A stretch of DNA of 64,000 bases from Epiperipatus broadwayi (GCA_028023455.1 JAQFVV010012489.1:4078575-4142574), one strand, 5' to 3'. Counted from the stretch's first letter, positions 22,358 to 33,508 are shown. The notes: generated by a model from the sequence alone, not told the origin. Numbers and translations are program-made.

Positions 22358-23789
22358 TGTAACGTTTTTCGTATTACTAGGCCACTATACGCCTCAAATT
22401 TATATTTGAGCGTGAGTTGATCAAGCTGTATCAAAAGAAAAAAGAAAGTTGTATTTCTATTCTCAACACAGCTATTTTTCCTGATCAACTTCGGCCTAGA
22501 ACTATTACCGAGTACAATCGTGAGCAGAACCAGTTTTTAATTTCTACTTGAGGGCGCCAGAGTCGTTAGACCCACTGGGACTGCATCAAACATATTGTAA
22601 CTCGTAAACTAAACAGAAAAAAAGTGCTTTTAAACTAATCGGTATTGCGTCTTACCGTAACGAGAATTAATTTTTTAAGATTATTATTCCTGGGCTTATT
22701 CAAACATATTGGCAAAGGTAAATTACATTTTTAAATCTTATTAAACTACTAATAGATTTAATAATAAAAAATAATAACTACTATTAATAACGCACAATGA
22801 AAAGGTTGATAAAAGTATAATCTCCTTTATTCTAACAAACTAAAATATTTATAAGTTAAATTACGAATTAACTAAACTGGAAAGTACACACATGCTAATC
22901 CAGATAATGAATCGATTAACAAAAACAGTTAGATTAAATAATGAACGCAATTTAATAATGTTCCAAGATCTTGTATAAAATTCTTTATAAGAAAGTCCCT
23001 TGAATGTGAAAGTAAAGTCTATATCAGGATGGTAGTCTAAGCTTAGATAAATAATTGTTTGCAAACTTTTAAGTCACTATCAGGAAAATTTATTCTTAAC
23101 TTACCGGTAAGTTCATGTAGGTTTATGGGATCCCAGATCATGAGAATTTCCATTGGTCTCTCCTGCCGGCATCTTCCATTATTGTTCCGTTCTATAGCTG
23201 GAGAAAAGGCACGGTTGTAGTGACCCTTTTATTGCAAAAAGCGGTCTTCACAAGTCCCGTTTCCATGCTTGCATGACAGCTTGGTACAGCAAGGGGCATA
23301 CCTGTGTAGAAGTATATTTCTTGCCACAGGTTATGCTCGTGGAAACCTCCAACTTTCAGAGACGTAACTAGAAGTTAAAGAGAAGACCCAGATTGAAGTT
23401 GTCATCTCCTTTTTATATCGCGCTCCATTTTTGGAACTTCTGCGCACTCTTTTGTCTTTTTATCAGCGTATAAGATAATAATCTTATACACTCTCTCTTA
23501 AATTTAAGTTACAAAGTTCTCTTTTTTTTTTAGCCTTATTCTTCCATCTTTAATTAGCTAAAATATTTTTCTTTTAGCTTATACTTTTGGGATTCTTTTA
23601 ATTTATCTGGATTAGTAATCTGTATGTCATTTATTCTTTCCAATTAGATAAAAAAAAATAAGAATGACAATTTTAACCTTCACTGCACGTTTTAACAAAA
23701 ATTATACTAATCAAAAAAAAATCTAAATTTACTTTTTTAGCTTTTACCAAATGCCAATATATTTGTAACGTATATAAATAAACGTTACA
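22358..23789 (-). repeat. 5' LTR of the LTR retrotransposon
   Basis: Same sequence as 20178-21608 apart from a handful of substitutions (for example GCCACTATACG against GCCTTTATACG) and one extra A. On the minus strand transcription would start here. Confidence 0.85.
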
Positions 23790-23883
23790 ATATATATATA
23801 TGTTAAAATGAAGATTTGCACGAGTTAAATATATAAAATACATATTTTGCGGGTTCATCCATGTTAAAAACTTTTAATATTAA

Positions 23884-23930
23884 TATACTGATGTTTCGAC
23901 TTGGCCACACAAGCTATCCACAGAGTTATA
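23884..23930 (-). ncRNA. hammerhead-like motif, family 3, left end
   Basis: On the minus strand: TATAACT, a box CTGTGGAT where CTGATGA is expected, helix II GCTTG/CAAGT, core GAAAC, a minimal ACAT helix III, cleavage base C, then AGTATA pairing back to TATAACT with one bulge. The first core box is altered in both ends of the element, so this is a degenerate or non-canonical hammerhead, probably inactive. Confidence 0.45.
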
Positions 23931-24573
23931 AAAGATAGAAAGATGGTTGTAGAGGCGCTACAATCACTGATAGTTTCTGTAGCCAAAACTCTTTTAAATA
24001 GAGCAATTAACCTTTCAGATGAGACACATCTGAAAGAAGAAATAAATCATATTAATAGTGTTTTATTAGCAAATAGTTATAATTACACATTTATAAAAAA
24101 AAGCCTTATTTCAAGCCCAAAATAGACAAAATAGGAAACAAAAAGATGATAAATCAGCTATTAGGATTTGTGTTCCAGATGTAAAAGGAACTACAGACAG
24201 TATCGGACATATATTAAAATGCTATAATATAGATACAGCATTTTCTGCTCATCAAAAGATCAGCAATATAATAACCAACCCTAATGATTCAATCCCTCTT
24301 GCATCTCATGGTGTCTATCAAATCTCATGTAAAAATTGTAAAGCTTCTTACATAGGTATGAGTAATCATCACATCAGTGTTAGGAGAGATGAGCATGCTA
24401 ATGCAGTTAAACAACACTCATCATCATCAGCACTCTCACTCCATACTATAGATTCAGGTCATAAAATTGATTTTTCTAGTACCAGGATCATATCCAGATG
24501 TGATAATCTCTACCAATGCAAAATTAGAGAAGCCATTGAGATACTTAAAAGGCCAGATTGTATCAATAAGTGA
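23901..24573 (+). pseudogene. Penelope-like ORF remnant: RT thumb, linker, GIY-YIG endonuclease
   Basis: The first part (to the stop at 24123) reads through AINLSDETHLKEEINHINSV and NSYNYTFIKKSL, resembling the RT thumb of the family. A frameshift in the A-run near 24095 then leads into IRICVPDVKGTTDSIGHIL, the conserved VPxVKGxxxxIxxIL linker, and on to GVYQISCKNCKASYIG, the GIY-YIG motif with its CxxC pair. Further on are VRRDEHANAV and IREAIEILKRPDCINK, carrying the expected Arg, His and the catalytic Glu region. The stop is TGA at 24571-24573. The RT fingers and palm are missing, so it cannot reverse-transcribe, although the endonuclease part itself is little damaged. Confidence 0.8.
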
Positions 24574-24715
24574 GATGATATATGTAAACTTCCTCCTATT
24601 TGGAAAGATTTTTTTAAAAAACATTCCTAAATGTAACATTTTTGCTATTGGTGGAATTTTAACATTTTATTCAAATCAGTGATTGTAGCGCCTCTACAAC
24701 CGTCTTTCTACCTTT

Positions 24716-24762
24716 TATAACTCTGTGGATGGCTTGTGTGACCAAGTTGACACGTCAGTATA
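24716..24762 (+). ncRNA. hammerhead-like motif, family 3, right end
   Basis: This is the inverted partner of 23884-23930. Helix II is GGCTTG/CAAGTT with loop TGTGAC. The GAAA core has become GACA and the first box is CTGTGGAT. Helix I (TATAACT with AGTATA) is kept. Probably inactive. Confidence 0.4.
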
Positions 24763-24819
24763 TTAATATTAAAAGTTTTTAACACGGATGAACCCGCAAA
24801 ATATGTATTTTATATATGT

Positions 24820-25090
24820 TAGGCAATAAAAAAAATATGAGATCACTAACTATTTGGTCATACCTGTATGCTCATTTCTGCATTCATTTCACAGTTTAAT
24901 AGTATTTTAAAATTCTGCATTTTAAACTAAATGTGGAAGAATGACTAATATAAAGAATCCTGCACGTAGTGGATAAATGATTTAACATACACGCCCTACT
25001 GTATTATAATTTAGACCTTTGGCATAATTAGATTTTAAACAGATTATGGCTATATAATATACACATATAAGTAATATTTAAAAAAATAAT
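24820..25090. other. AT-rich spacer
   Basis: Nothing recognised. Confidence 0.4.
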
Positions 25091-25099
25091 ATTGAAATT

Positions 25100-25410
25100 A
25101 AAACAAATTTTACCTTCCAGTGTCTTGAGACTTCATTCGGACTTTGGGGTCTCTGAATGTGCTATACACACCTGTTTACTACAGCATCAAGGACTTTATT
25201 CTTTTCACTATGTTGGTCTGGTGATCTTTATCATCAATATTTGTTGGACCTGTGTGGCTACATTTCAACATCTTGGATGGAGCTGGACAGGTGCACTGAA
25301 GTGGGCTTCTACCCCATAATCATCTTGCTGGTTGATGTAGAAATGGTCTTCATCTTGGATTTGTTAATGCTTTGGCAATCAGATAAACACTGCTATTTAT
25401 TTTATTAGAA
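25100..25410 (+). pseudogene. possible coding remnant, hydrophobic, unidentified
   Basis: This patch is distinctly less AT-rich than its surroundings and has two overlapping plus-strand frames of 75 and 83 codons. The second (ending TAG at 25408) is hydrophobic and membrane-like: SLCWSGDLYHQYLLDL, then FYPIIILLVDVEMVFILD. I do not recognise it. It could be a decayed host exon, a processed pseudogene or chance in a GC-richer repeat. Confidence 0.25.
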
Positions 25411-25812
25411 ATGAATTTAGTAGAGATTGAGCTCCATGCTCTTTCTTAACAGTTCATATCTTCTTCTAAATTGTGGCCTGGATATGAGGTGAGTGCAGCA
25501 TATAACTGGAAGCAACAGGAGCTCGTTAGCATTACAAGATTTCAGCAACCTTAATCTCCTTTATACTGACTGTAGAAATCACCAATCAATTATTATGTCA
25601 GTACCCCATAGCAGTGTTATTTTGCATAAGTAACCTTTGTATTAATCTAGAGTCATAAAAATATTTGCAGTGACTAAATATAAGGATAGTCAGCCTGCAA
25701 CAATCATGCAATATCTTCTGAAAAGCTTACATCACTCTGAGAATCTCTGAAGAATGGAAGAATATATCTGAGAGAACTTGGCATAATATGTCTGCAAGAA
25801 CTCTAATATAAC
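25411..25812. other. intergenic DNA, nothing recognised
   Basis: Mixed composition without a coding or repeat signal that I can support. Confidence 0.4.
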
Positions 25813-26229
25813 ATTTATTTTTATTTTTATAAAGTGCAAACAGTATTGAACTTAAATTGAGAGACTGCAATTCTCTCACGCTCATCACTATCTAACAGCC
25901 AATCAGATTGTAAATTCAAGACAGAGAATTTGACAAGAAAAGGGCGGTCCACCCTATTCTTTACGTGTGTTTCAATCCTCTCATGCTCTTCATTATCTAG
26001 CAGCCAATCAGATCATAAATAGAAGACAGAGAATTTGACAAGAAAAATGCGGTCCACCCTATTCTTTACTCAGACAAGTAAAGAATATGGTGGATTGCCA
26101 TTTTCTTGTCAAATTCTCTGTCTTGTATTTACAATCTGATTGGCTGTTAGATAGTGATGAGCGCAAAAGGATTGCAGTCTCTCAATTTAAGTTCAATACT
26201 GTTTGCACTTTATAAAAATAAAAATAAAT
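25813..26229. mobile_element. MITE-like palindromic element, family M1
   Basis: Left arm marks TATAAAGTGCAAACAGTATT, CAGCCAATCAGATTGTAAA and GACAGAGAATTTGACAAGAA recur inverted in the right arm, ending ATAAAAATAAAAATAAAT at 26229. The left arm also contains an internal tandem duplication (about 25860-25965 and 25970-26075), so the element is asymmetric. There is no ORF. The AGCCAATCAGA word is a CCAAT-box look-alike present in each arm. Confidence 0.75.
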
Positions 26230-26395
26230 ATTTTTTACATACGTTACTGCATGTTATAACATCTAAAAACTACTGCACAGTAAATCGTAGGATTTCACGC
26301 TGTATGTTTGTGATTTAAACTCAGTGAGTTAAGTGTGAATATATTTAATATTCATGCTTTCAGATCTAAGTACTTTAGACTGGCTTGGATATATA

Positions 26396-26530
26396 TAGAA
26401 AGACAAGAAAAGAATAGGGTGGACTGCCCTTTTCTTGTCAAATTCTCTGTCTTGTTTTTACGATCTGATTGGCTGTTAGATAGTGATGAGCGCGAGAGGA
26501 TTGCAGTCTCTCAATTTAAGTCTAATATAA
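26396..26530 (+). mobile_element. half copy of MITE family M1
   Basis: It starts GACAAGAAAAGAATAGGGTG and runs through TTGGCTGTTAGATAGTGATG to CTCTCAATTTAAG, that is, the centre and right arm of M1, but closer to a clean M1 right arm than the one next door. An 83-codon frame across it is a by-product. Confidence 0.65.
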
Positions 26531-28966
26531 CTATAACTCTCTTCCTGCATCTGGTTAACAGTATATATAGCACCTCCATTACATAGTCAATTTGGTTACC
26601 CACCTTTGAATAATTTCTCCCAACTTTTTATCTTGGTGGCTAATTGATCCAAAAATAATTCACATACTTTCTTTTAAAGAATGTTATCTTTAATTAGTTT
26701 TATATGTTATTTTTAATTTAATTTTATCTGGGCAACTCAGACCACTATACTGATAAACATCAGGTTCAAAATTTAAATACAAAGAAAAATTATTTTACTA
26801 CAGATTAAAATTAAACACAGCTATAGAACAAATAAACAAGATTTTTCTATCTCTGCATTGGCATCCAAATTCTTTGAACTTTTGTTTGTAAAAATAAGAG
26901 TACAAAGCAGGATGGCCATTAATACATTAGTGGTATTTTTATATTTGGTAAAACAATGGCCACCTGACTTTTTTTAATGCATTAATATAGAAAATCTGCT
27001 AATTAAAAAATAAAGTACAGACATGTTGGAACATTTACAATTACTTTTTAATTATTTTATATATTTTTATTTTTTTTATAACTGTTCCAACACGTAAACA
27101 ACTTTTTACAGAAAAAATAAAAAAATATATAAAATTATAAATGTAGTACGTTTACATTTATTAAAATAACAAAATAAAATGAAACAAAAATATTGTACAC
27201 ATATATAATATAATATTATGCGTCAATTTACAATTTGAGAGTTAATATTCTTGAGCGTGTGGGGATAAGAAATATATACACAGACACTTCATCTATTTTA
27301 TACTGTTTATATCATAGCTAAATAAATTAATAATTGTAAATATATCTATATCTGAGCTGTAGCTTCAACTACAACCACCTTGTGTGTGGTCACTCATAGA
27401 GTGACTGGCACAATACAAAGAATATTATCTGTCGTTATTTTAACAAATAAAGAGTTTATACTTTTTCAAATATATATTTTTTAATTTTAATAAATTTTTT
27501 TAACCATACACAGAAATTAATCTGGCTAATCCTAATCAAAATAAAATATCAAATAAGAAATTTTGGAAATATTAATTTAAAACTAATCAGTCAAAATTTA
27601 CACATAACATTAGTATCTGCATTAGTGTTCATTATATTGACTTTTTTTGTAGCTACTAACATTAGTATGAACATCTGATTTATTATTTTATAAGAGATAA
27701 ATGATAGATAAACAATGGTACAGAACTTTACATTCATTTAATGTATGAATTTTTATTTAGAGTGCTTAAGGTCATAGAAGATTTTGCAAAGAATCTAACT
27801 AGAAAATAATATTTATTAATGAATTAACTAAGACCTTCAAATACCTTTGATGGTCATTAACATTGTACTTCATGATTTGTTTGTTCAGTCAACATGAATC
27901 AGTGGATGTAAATTTTATTTGTAAAGCAGATATGCACAATCTGAATCTTTTGATGATATTCCAATAACATCTTGAAAAATCAAATCCAGCTGTTTTTCTT
28001 ATTGGATATGAAAATTGAAATATCTTTGAAATCTGACCTAAGAAATCCATTTATATGTCATAATTCTTTGATTGCAAATAGGTTTAAATGTCTTGAAAAA
28101 GAATCCTGATTTGAAATGAGTCTTAAGGAACAAAGCTAAATCTTGAAATAGTGATATCTATGATCAATTAAAAAGTTTTTGCTACCTATATGCGAGACTT
28201 CTATTCTTATATGTGATGTAGGAATAAGTGAAAAATCAGGAAGCTATTGATAAAACTAAATTTTTGTGTAACATTAATATTTCTCATAGTAATAATTAAT
28301 TGAATAACCAGAAGATAAATGTAAGGTTGCTTTTTTTTTTTCAAATAGGGATATAGTATTCACCAGTAGCATATTTTACTGCTACCCCAATATTGTCAGA
28401 CAGCTTTCCAAAATGATGATTTTATAAATTATTTCATTAATAATCTTAGATAAATGAGAAAAATAATATAGGATATGAACCAAGGATGCTTCTAAATAGC
28501 ATGGGGTAAGATTGTATTTCAATTTAATGTTGCAAAAAAAATATATATTAAAAAATGTTTCTCTAACTTACTGTTTAAGTTGCATAGGTAATAAAAGCTT
28601 AACCATTAAAAAGATTTACAAAGATCTCATATTCTTATTGAGAGACTTTTTTATTTCTTGAAAACATTTACAGCAGTATCAACAATATTGTTGAATTTTT
28701 TATATTCTGTAATCAAATATCATTGATGAATATATTTTAAAAGATAAATGAAAGAAGTGAACCATGTGGTAGAGCATTCTATAAAATGTCATACTTAACA
28801 ATGATTCTCAGTTAGCATCAATTGAGGTTTTCTTCTGTAGAAAATATGTTTGTACTTTATATGTTTTTCAATAAATAATCATTAGATTATTTATTTTACA
28901 ATGTGAAACATTACTTAACTATTATTATATAAAGTAAATCCATATATATAAATTTTTAAATATATC
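26531..28966. other. AT-rich intergenic DNA with a small palindrome
   Basis: At 27021-27096 the words ACATGTTGGAACA and TGTTCCAACACGT face each other, and adjoining A/T tracts to about 27180 extend the symmetry. No coding signal elsewhere. Confidence 0.45.
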
Positions 28967-29219
28967 AAATTTATTAAGCGCAAGCAGATAACATTGCAAT
29001 AATGAAAAATCTAAAACCTCTGAAAGATGCACTTTAAACATGCTTATATGACAGCCAATCAGATGTAATAATGACTGCATATGGAACTCCCAATTCTAAA
29101 ACACAAGTCAGAACTATAAGAAAAAAACCCATCTTTTTCTTATAGTTCTGACTTGTGTCACATAAGCATGTTTAAAGCGCATTTTTCAAAGGTTTTAGAT
29201 TTCATGTTATTATTATAAA
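28967..29219. mobile_element. MITE-like palindrome, family M2, copy 1
   Basis: The left end AAATTTATTAAGCGCAAGCAG is followed by arms centred near 29118: AACACAAGTCAGAACTATAAG faces its complement, and the arms continue through CATGCTTATATGACAGCC and TCTAAAACC. Related copies are at 40145-40411 and 40865-41045. It shares the GACAGCCAATCAGAT word with family M1. Confidence 0.7.
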
Positions 29220-29279
29220 TTTTTAATATAATAATTAACAATAATTTTTAAAAATCACTGTTAAGTTTAATTAATCTTT

Positions 29280-30120
29280 ACACAGCCTGAAACACGAAAT
29301 CGCGGTTGTCACCTTTAGATTGCTCCAACTCAGCTAATTTTTTAGTTACGGTGATGAAAAAATACCCGTATTAAAGCTTAGAGCAAGGCCTATAAGATGC
29401 TGCCCTCTTCTGAATTATTTTACAAGTAAAAAATCAATACTAGGAGGGTTTTAAGTTGAACAAAAGAAGAAGGCCAGTTTTTATTGGTGGGATAATCTAT
29501 TCTCAATCTATTCTCAATTCTTATTGGCTGATGATTCCGTTAAATATTTTTTCACTACTAAAATGAAAATATATGTTTTGGAGTGTTTTTTTATTATGTT
29601 TTGTACATATTATAAATAATTTTCATAAAATCTGATAAAAATATAGTTATTTTACAAAAGTAGTAAGGTTTTATTAAAAAATTGTATACTTTACACGATT
29701 GTAAATTGAAAAAGAAACCAGCCATAGCAACAATTTTGCCATCTTGTCAAGAGTTGAGATTGCTCCAAGCTGTTTATTTGATTTTCAAACAAAGATTAAT
29801 GTTTTAGAATATTTTTCTGGCATTATAATGTATTTTTGGTGTATTTTTTTAATAATATGCTGAAAGTATAATTATTTTGAGAAAGACGTTAAGATTTTTC
29901 CTAAAAAATTCTTAAAAAATTTGTAATGTGAAATCTGGGAGGGATTTAAATGACATTTAGATTGCTTTTAAGTTGCTTGTAATGTTTTCTTTGATTTTTC
30001 TGCTTTTGAATATTTCTATAAAATACAAATAAAAATATATTTTTGAAATAACTTTCTTTTACTTTTCTAATATTACATATAATTAATATACTTTTTGAAA
30101 ATGAAACTACAATTAATATA
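29280..30120 (+). repeat. degenerate tandem repeat region
   Basis: The word AGATTGCT recurs at about 29318, 29757 and 29957, each followed by related blocks (for example TATAGTTATTTTACAAAAG against TATAATTATTTTGAGAAAG, and AAAAAATTGTAT against AAAAAATTTGTAA). I read this as two or three diverged copies of an unknown unit. No ORF. Confidence 0.4.
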
Positions 30121-30563
30121 TATTAAAAGATGAAAATATTTGTATCAAAGAGTTTGTCACTTGACCAATTAAAACCAATTAAAAGTTTCAGAGTTTTACT
30201 TCACTTGACCAATAACGAAAGTGATCCATGAAAGTGTTAATTATACTGTGCTTAAATAATTGTTTCATTCTAAAATTTTGTTTTTATTTTAATATTCTTA
30301 CAAACATTTGTTTGAGATTCAATCATAAAAATGTAGAATAATTAATAACTTGGATCACGAATTGCTATGCTTATGGCAGGTTTTGCTTTTATAAGTTTAA
30401 TTAGTAACTTTTTGAAATTCTTAAGTAATATGCTCGAAATGAAAAAAAATACAAATGCCAGTATAAAAATGTTTTTGAAAAATTTGCAAGATTAAATAAT
30501 TTATTATTTATAATTAGAATTTATAAGCATTTATTTTTATATGATTCTATGTGTACAATTGTA
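30121..30563. other. AT-rich intergenic DNA, nothing recognised
   Basis: No coding or repeat signal that I can support. Confidence 0.4.
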
Positions 30564-30730
30564 TTACATTCAAAGATCAGCCTTTCAAGATAATTGTGCA
30601 TGCATCTTTTTGAGAGTGTTAAATAATAAATGAATACTTCCCTCTACAACACAAGATATAGTATTTATTATTTAACACTCTCAAAAAGATGCATGCACAA
30701 TTAGCTTGAAAGGCTGATCTTTGAATGTAA
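30564..30730. mobile_element. near-perfect fold-back with 68-bp arms
   Basis: The arms 30564-30631 and 30663-30730 are reverse complements with about one mismatch (TCAAGATAATTG against TCAAGCTAATTG), separated by 31 bases. The outer end reads TTACATTCAAAGATCAGCC. It is a MITE-like or snapback element; the near-perfect arms suggest youth or gene conversion. Confidence 0.8.
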
Positions 30731-32100
30731 TTAGAATTTATGAAAAAATCAATTATTGGAACTTTGTTCAGTAATAGCAAAAAGATTATATATATATAAT
30801 TTTCCATGGTGCTAATTTCAGAATTAAACAAAATAGACAATCAATGTGGGAAAATAATATATAAACAAACAATGTATTCTTGTAAAGCACACAATGAAAC
30901 ATTAATTATTTTAAATGTATCGAAATGGAGAATAACTACAAGCAGTAGTACTTATTATTTGTTAACATCCAACACCAGAAAATATGTGTTGCAAGAATTG
31001 AATTTAAACTCATAAATGGTTTTTTATGCTTGAAATATAATTCTAACTCCATTACTTTTGATTATTTAAAATAAAACTTCAACACATTTTTACACTTTTA
31101 AATGAAATACATTTTAATGATAAAGCCTTTATTTAAACTTTGTTTATAAATATTTTTTTGTAAAATGCTTCTAAGATTTTATAAAATGGCTTCAAAATGA
31201 TCTAATTTGTTGTATTCTATTAGATATCATCTCTGCTATAATTATATTCTTTACATAGGGACTTTTTGCATATTTATAAATTATGGATTATAACTTGTAT
31301 TTATATGAAACTATTTTTGGAATTCTTTAATATTTAAAATGTTTAAAAAGAACTAAGATCTCATATTATTTCTATTTTTAGATTTACTCCATTGTAATTT
31401 TTTTTTGTCTAGGCACAAAGCTTTTAAATAATATGTAGTGCACATATAATTGTTATCTTTTTCAACAGTTTTATACTTAGTTTTCATTTCTTTTTTGTCT
31501 TTTGTAAACAATAACCAATCTTCTTTGAAATGTAAAAATAATTCATGAACCTTGATCAAAAAATACACACTATTTCAGATTTGTTAAGCCCATTTTGCTT
31601 TCAAGTCTTATAGCTAAAGATAACATATTTTCTTTAACCATTCATAGTATTCTTTCTTCTCAGACAAAAACTGAATTTTGCTTTTAAAAAAAAAATCTAT
31701 TCTAAACACTGAATTAACCATTCGCTTTATATATATGCGTGTATGTGGTACTACTTATTTAAATATTCACTTTGCTTAATTTTTTTGAAGAAAATAGTTA
31801 ATCTTTCAAAACTTTTGCATTAAATTAAATACTTTTAATCTTTTAATTACAACTAAGGTCTTATAAAACTTTAATACACTTTATTTTAAAAAAAAATGAT
31901 TAACAGCATTAGGAATTTATAAAACTTTATATATTGTTAATTATCTTCTTTAAAATAAAAATATAATACATTTTCATAAAATATTGTTATTTAAAAATGT
32001 ATTTTGTAAAAATTGCATACAAGTAAACTAGTATTTATTCGAGAGGTTTTTTTTTAGATCGCGCACTGATAACTGAGGAATTTAATTAAGGCATTAATGT
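30731..32100. other. AT-rich intergenic DNA, nothing firmly recognised
   Basis: A 69-codon frame at 30806-31015 is Asn/Thr/Ser-rich and is probably chance. Otherwise T- and A-rich tracts. Confidence 0.45.
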
Positions 32101-32109
32101 AATGGCGAA

Positions 32110-32236
32110 CGATAATTCCAAGAAATATTTGCTGATTGCAAATATTTCTAGATAAGAGACCTTACCTTATTGGACAATGTAATTAATTGCTGCAGTTATC
32201 ATAAAGCTATAAAAAAGACTGTGTAACAACTACATC
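32110..32236 (+). promoter_or_regulatory. candidate TATA promoter with upstream palindrome
   Basis: TATAAAAAAG at 32208-32217 lies 29 bases before an initiator-like TCAGGC (A at 32237), the usual spacing for an RNA polymerase II core promoter. About 75 bases upstream, AGAAATATTTGC and GCAAATATTTCT form a perfect 12-bp inverted repeat around TGATT (32121-32149). ATTTGC/GCAAAT halves resemble POU-type octamer half sites. What follows changes to GC-richer sequence exactly downstream. Reporter or cap data do not exist here; the call is by pattern only. Confidence 0.4.
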
Positions 32237-32557
32237 AGGCAGTATTTGAGTGCATCTCCAGTAGACATTCCTGTTCAATTCCAGTAGGAGATATCTCACA
32301 TCAGTGCTTTCAGTTAATGTCCAGTGCTCAGTGGAAATGTAGTCCACGGATATAGCTGAAAAAGCCCACAGATATGGGAAAACCATAGCCTGAGGAAACC
32401 ATCTGGATAGCAGCTGAATAAAGAGTTGAGTTTCCAGCGGTTTTCAAATGAAATATCTGATAGACTGTTGCAGAGACAGAAGTTGTAAGGATCTTAAGGC
32501 CAGTTGCAGTGCTATACTATGAAGTGTTTGTGTACAGCTACACTGGACTGGGATCAA
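32237..32557 (+). other. candidate non-coding first exon
   Basis: From the initiator to about 32640 the DNA is clearly less AT-rich than its surroundings. No frame is long (the first ATG near 32314 opens only about 13 codons), so this would be a 5' UTR or lncRNA exon. CAAG|GTGTGTGTAA at 32557/32558 is a fair splice donor. It could also be a fragment of an unrecognised repeat. Confidence 0.3.
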
Positions 32558-32640
32558 GGTGTGTGTAAACCTTGCCCATTGTGAGTCATTTTTGTAGTAG
32601 CCAGCCTGAATGTACATTGAGGGAATACACATCAAAAAAA

Positions 32641-33416
32641 ATAATTAAATAAGAAAGAGCAGAATTTAAAAAAACTATAAGATGCCAATAGTTATTTAAG
32701 AAATTCTATTTGTGGGTTTTCACATAATCTAAGATGGCAGCATGTATTTTTGATAAATGCAGTTTCAAGAGCTATAAGACGTACTAGTTATTATATTAAG
32801 ACAAAATTAATAAATTGATTGTTTAATTTAAATAAAGAAATAAACGTCAATAAACTTAATCAAGTTTATTTCAATTTTTTTTTACTTATATTATAACATA
32901 GGAAGTGTCAAAACATTTGTACCGTTGTTGTACTTTGGTTCAAGTCAGCATTTTTTTTTTGTCATCAGTTTTTTTTTTGTTAAATTGTCATACTGATAAA
33001 AATTTAGAACCTTCCTCTCACAGAATGTGGTGCACTGGAATATTTCCAAAGATGTGAGATCCTTTCCTCCCAAAAAGTTTTTGATAATGGTCAAGATATA
33101 ATTGTATACTGCCAACATGAATAAATTGTAAATATTGTATTTATATGTTTTTTAAATTTTTCTGTTAATAAATTAATCTAAAAAATAAAGAAAATAAACT
33201 ATAAATAGTATAATTAAATTTTCCACAATAATTTTTTTTTAAAAATAATAGTAATAAAAAATAAAATGTAAATTTTAAATACAATGCTCCAAGCAGGTAT
33301 TTTTTGTAAACATTTTTCTGCCCCTGAAACTGTAAAATATGAACTAATATCTTGATATACTTGAGAAATACCTAAAAACTAAGGATAGCATAATATATAA
33401 TTATGAAATGGGTTTC

Positions 33417-33418
<2 letters not shown>
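32641..33418. other. AT-rich intergenic DNA, nothing recognised
   Basis: T and A runs only. Confidence 0.4.
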
Positions 33419-33457
<39 letters not shown>

Positions 33458-33508
33458 TATGCTTATACAATCATATATATATATATATATATATGATTGT
33501 ATAAGCAG
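33419..33508. repeat. (AT)n repeat with flanking inverted words
   Basis: Two AT tracts; ATGCTTATACAATCATATA between them is mirrored by TATATGATTGTATAAGCA after the second tract, making a fold-back of about 50 bases. Confidence 0.7.

Larger units (their letters stand above)
20178..23789 (-). mobile_element. young non-autonomous LTR retrotransposon with very long LTRs
   Basis: Two direct copies of about 1431 bp (20178-21608 and 22358-23789) flank only 749 bp. The LTRs begin TGTAACG and end CGTTACA (the outer left end reads TATAACG). By eye they differ at about seven or eight positions, one of them an A-run length change, so insertion is recent. On the minus strand a primer-binding site directly follows the 5' LTR. 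The flanks both show ATAT, compatible with a 4-bp target duplication but not provable inside a TA repeat. With no gag or pol of normal size, it must have been mobilised by another element. The PBS suggests a Ty3/Gypsy-like partner, which is an inference. Confidence 0.85.
23829..24819 (+). mobile_element. truncated Penelope-like element with inverted ribozyme-bearing ends
   Basis: About 142 bp at the left (23829-23970) return inverted at 24676-24819. Marks are AAATACATATTTTGCGGGTT and GTTGTAGAGGCGCTACAATC. Between them lies only the 3' third of a Penelope-like ORF. Penelope-like copies are commonly 5'-truncated and flanked by partial, often inverted, terminal repeats (pLTRs), and these pLTRs are known to carry hammerhead motifs. 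Both fit here. The element begins about 40 bp from the LTR retrotransposon. A lone end copy is at 40672-40762. Confidence 0.85.

Noticed and set aside
20681-23064. Identical 67-codon frames in both LTRs
   Set aside because: The duplication is due to the LTRs themselves; the frame has no start context, motif or recognisable family.
25813-26229. CRISPR-like reading of the repeated CAGCCAATCAGAT words
   Set aside because: The copies are arms of a palindromic element with internal duplication, not regularly spaced repeats with unique spacers, and the DNA is eukaryotic.
30806-31015. 69-codon frame preceded by a TTTCAG acceptor-like site and followed by AATAAA
   Set aside because: Length, composition and both signals are all common by chance in DNA this AT-rich, and the protein resembles nothing I know.
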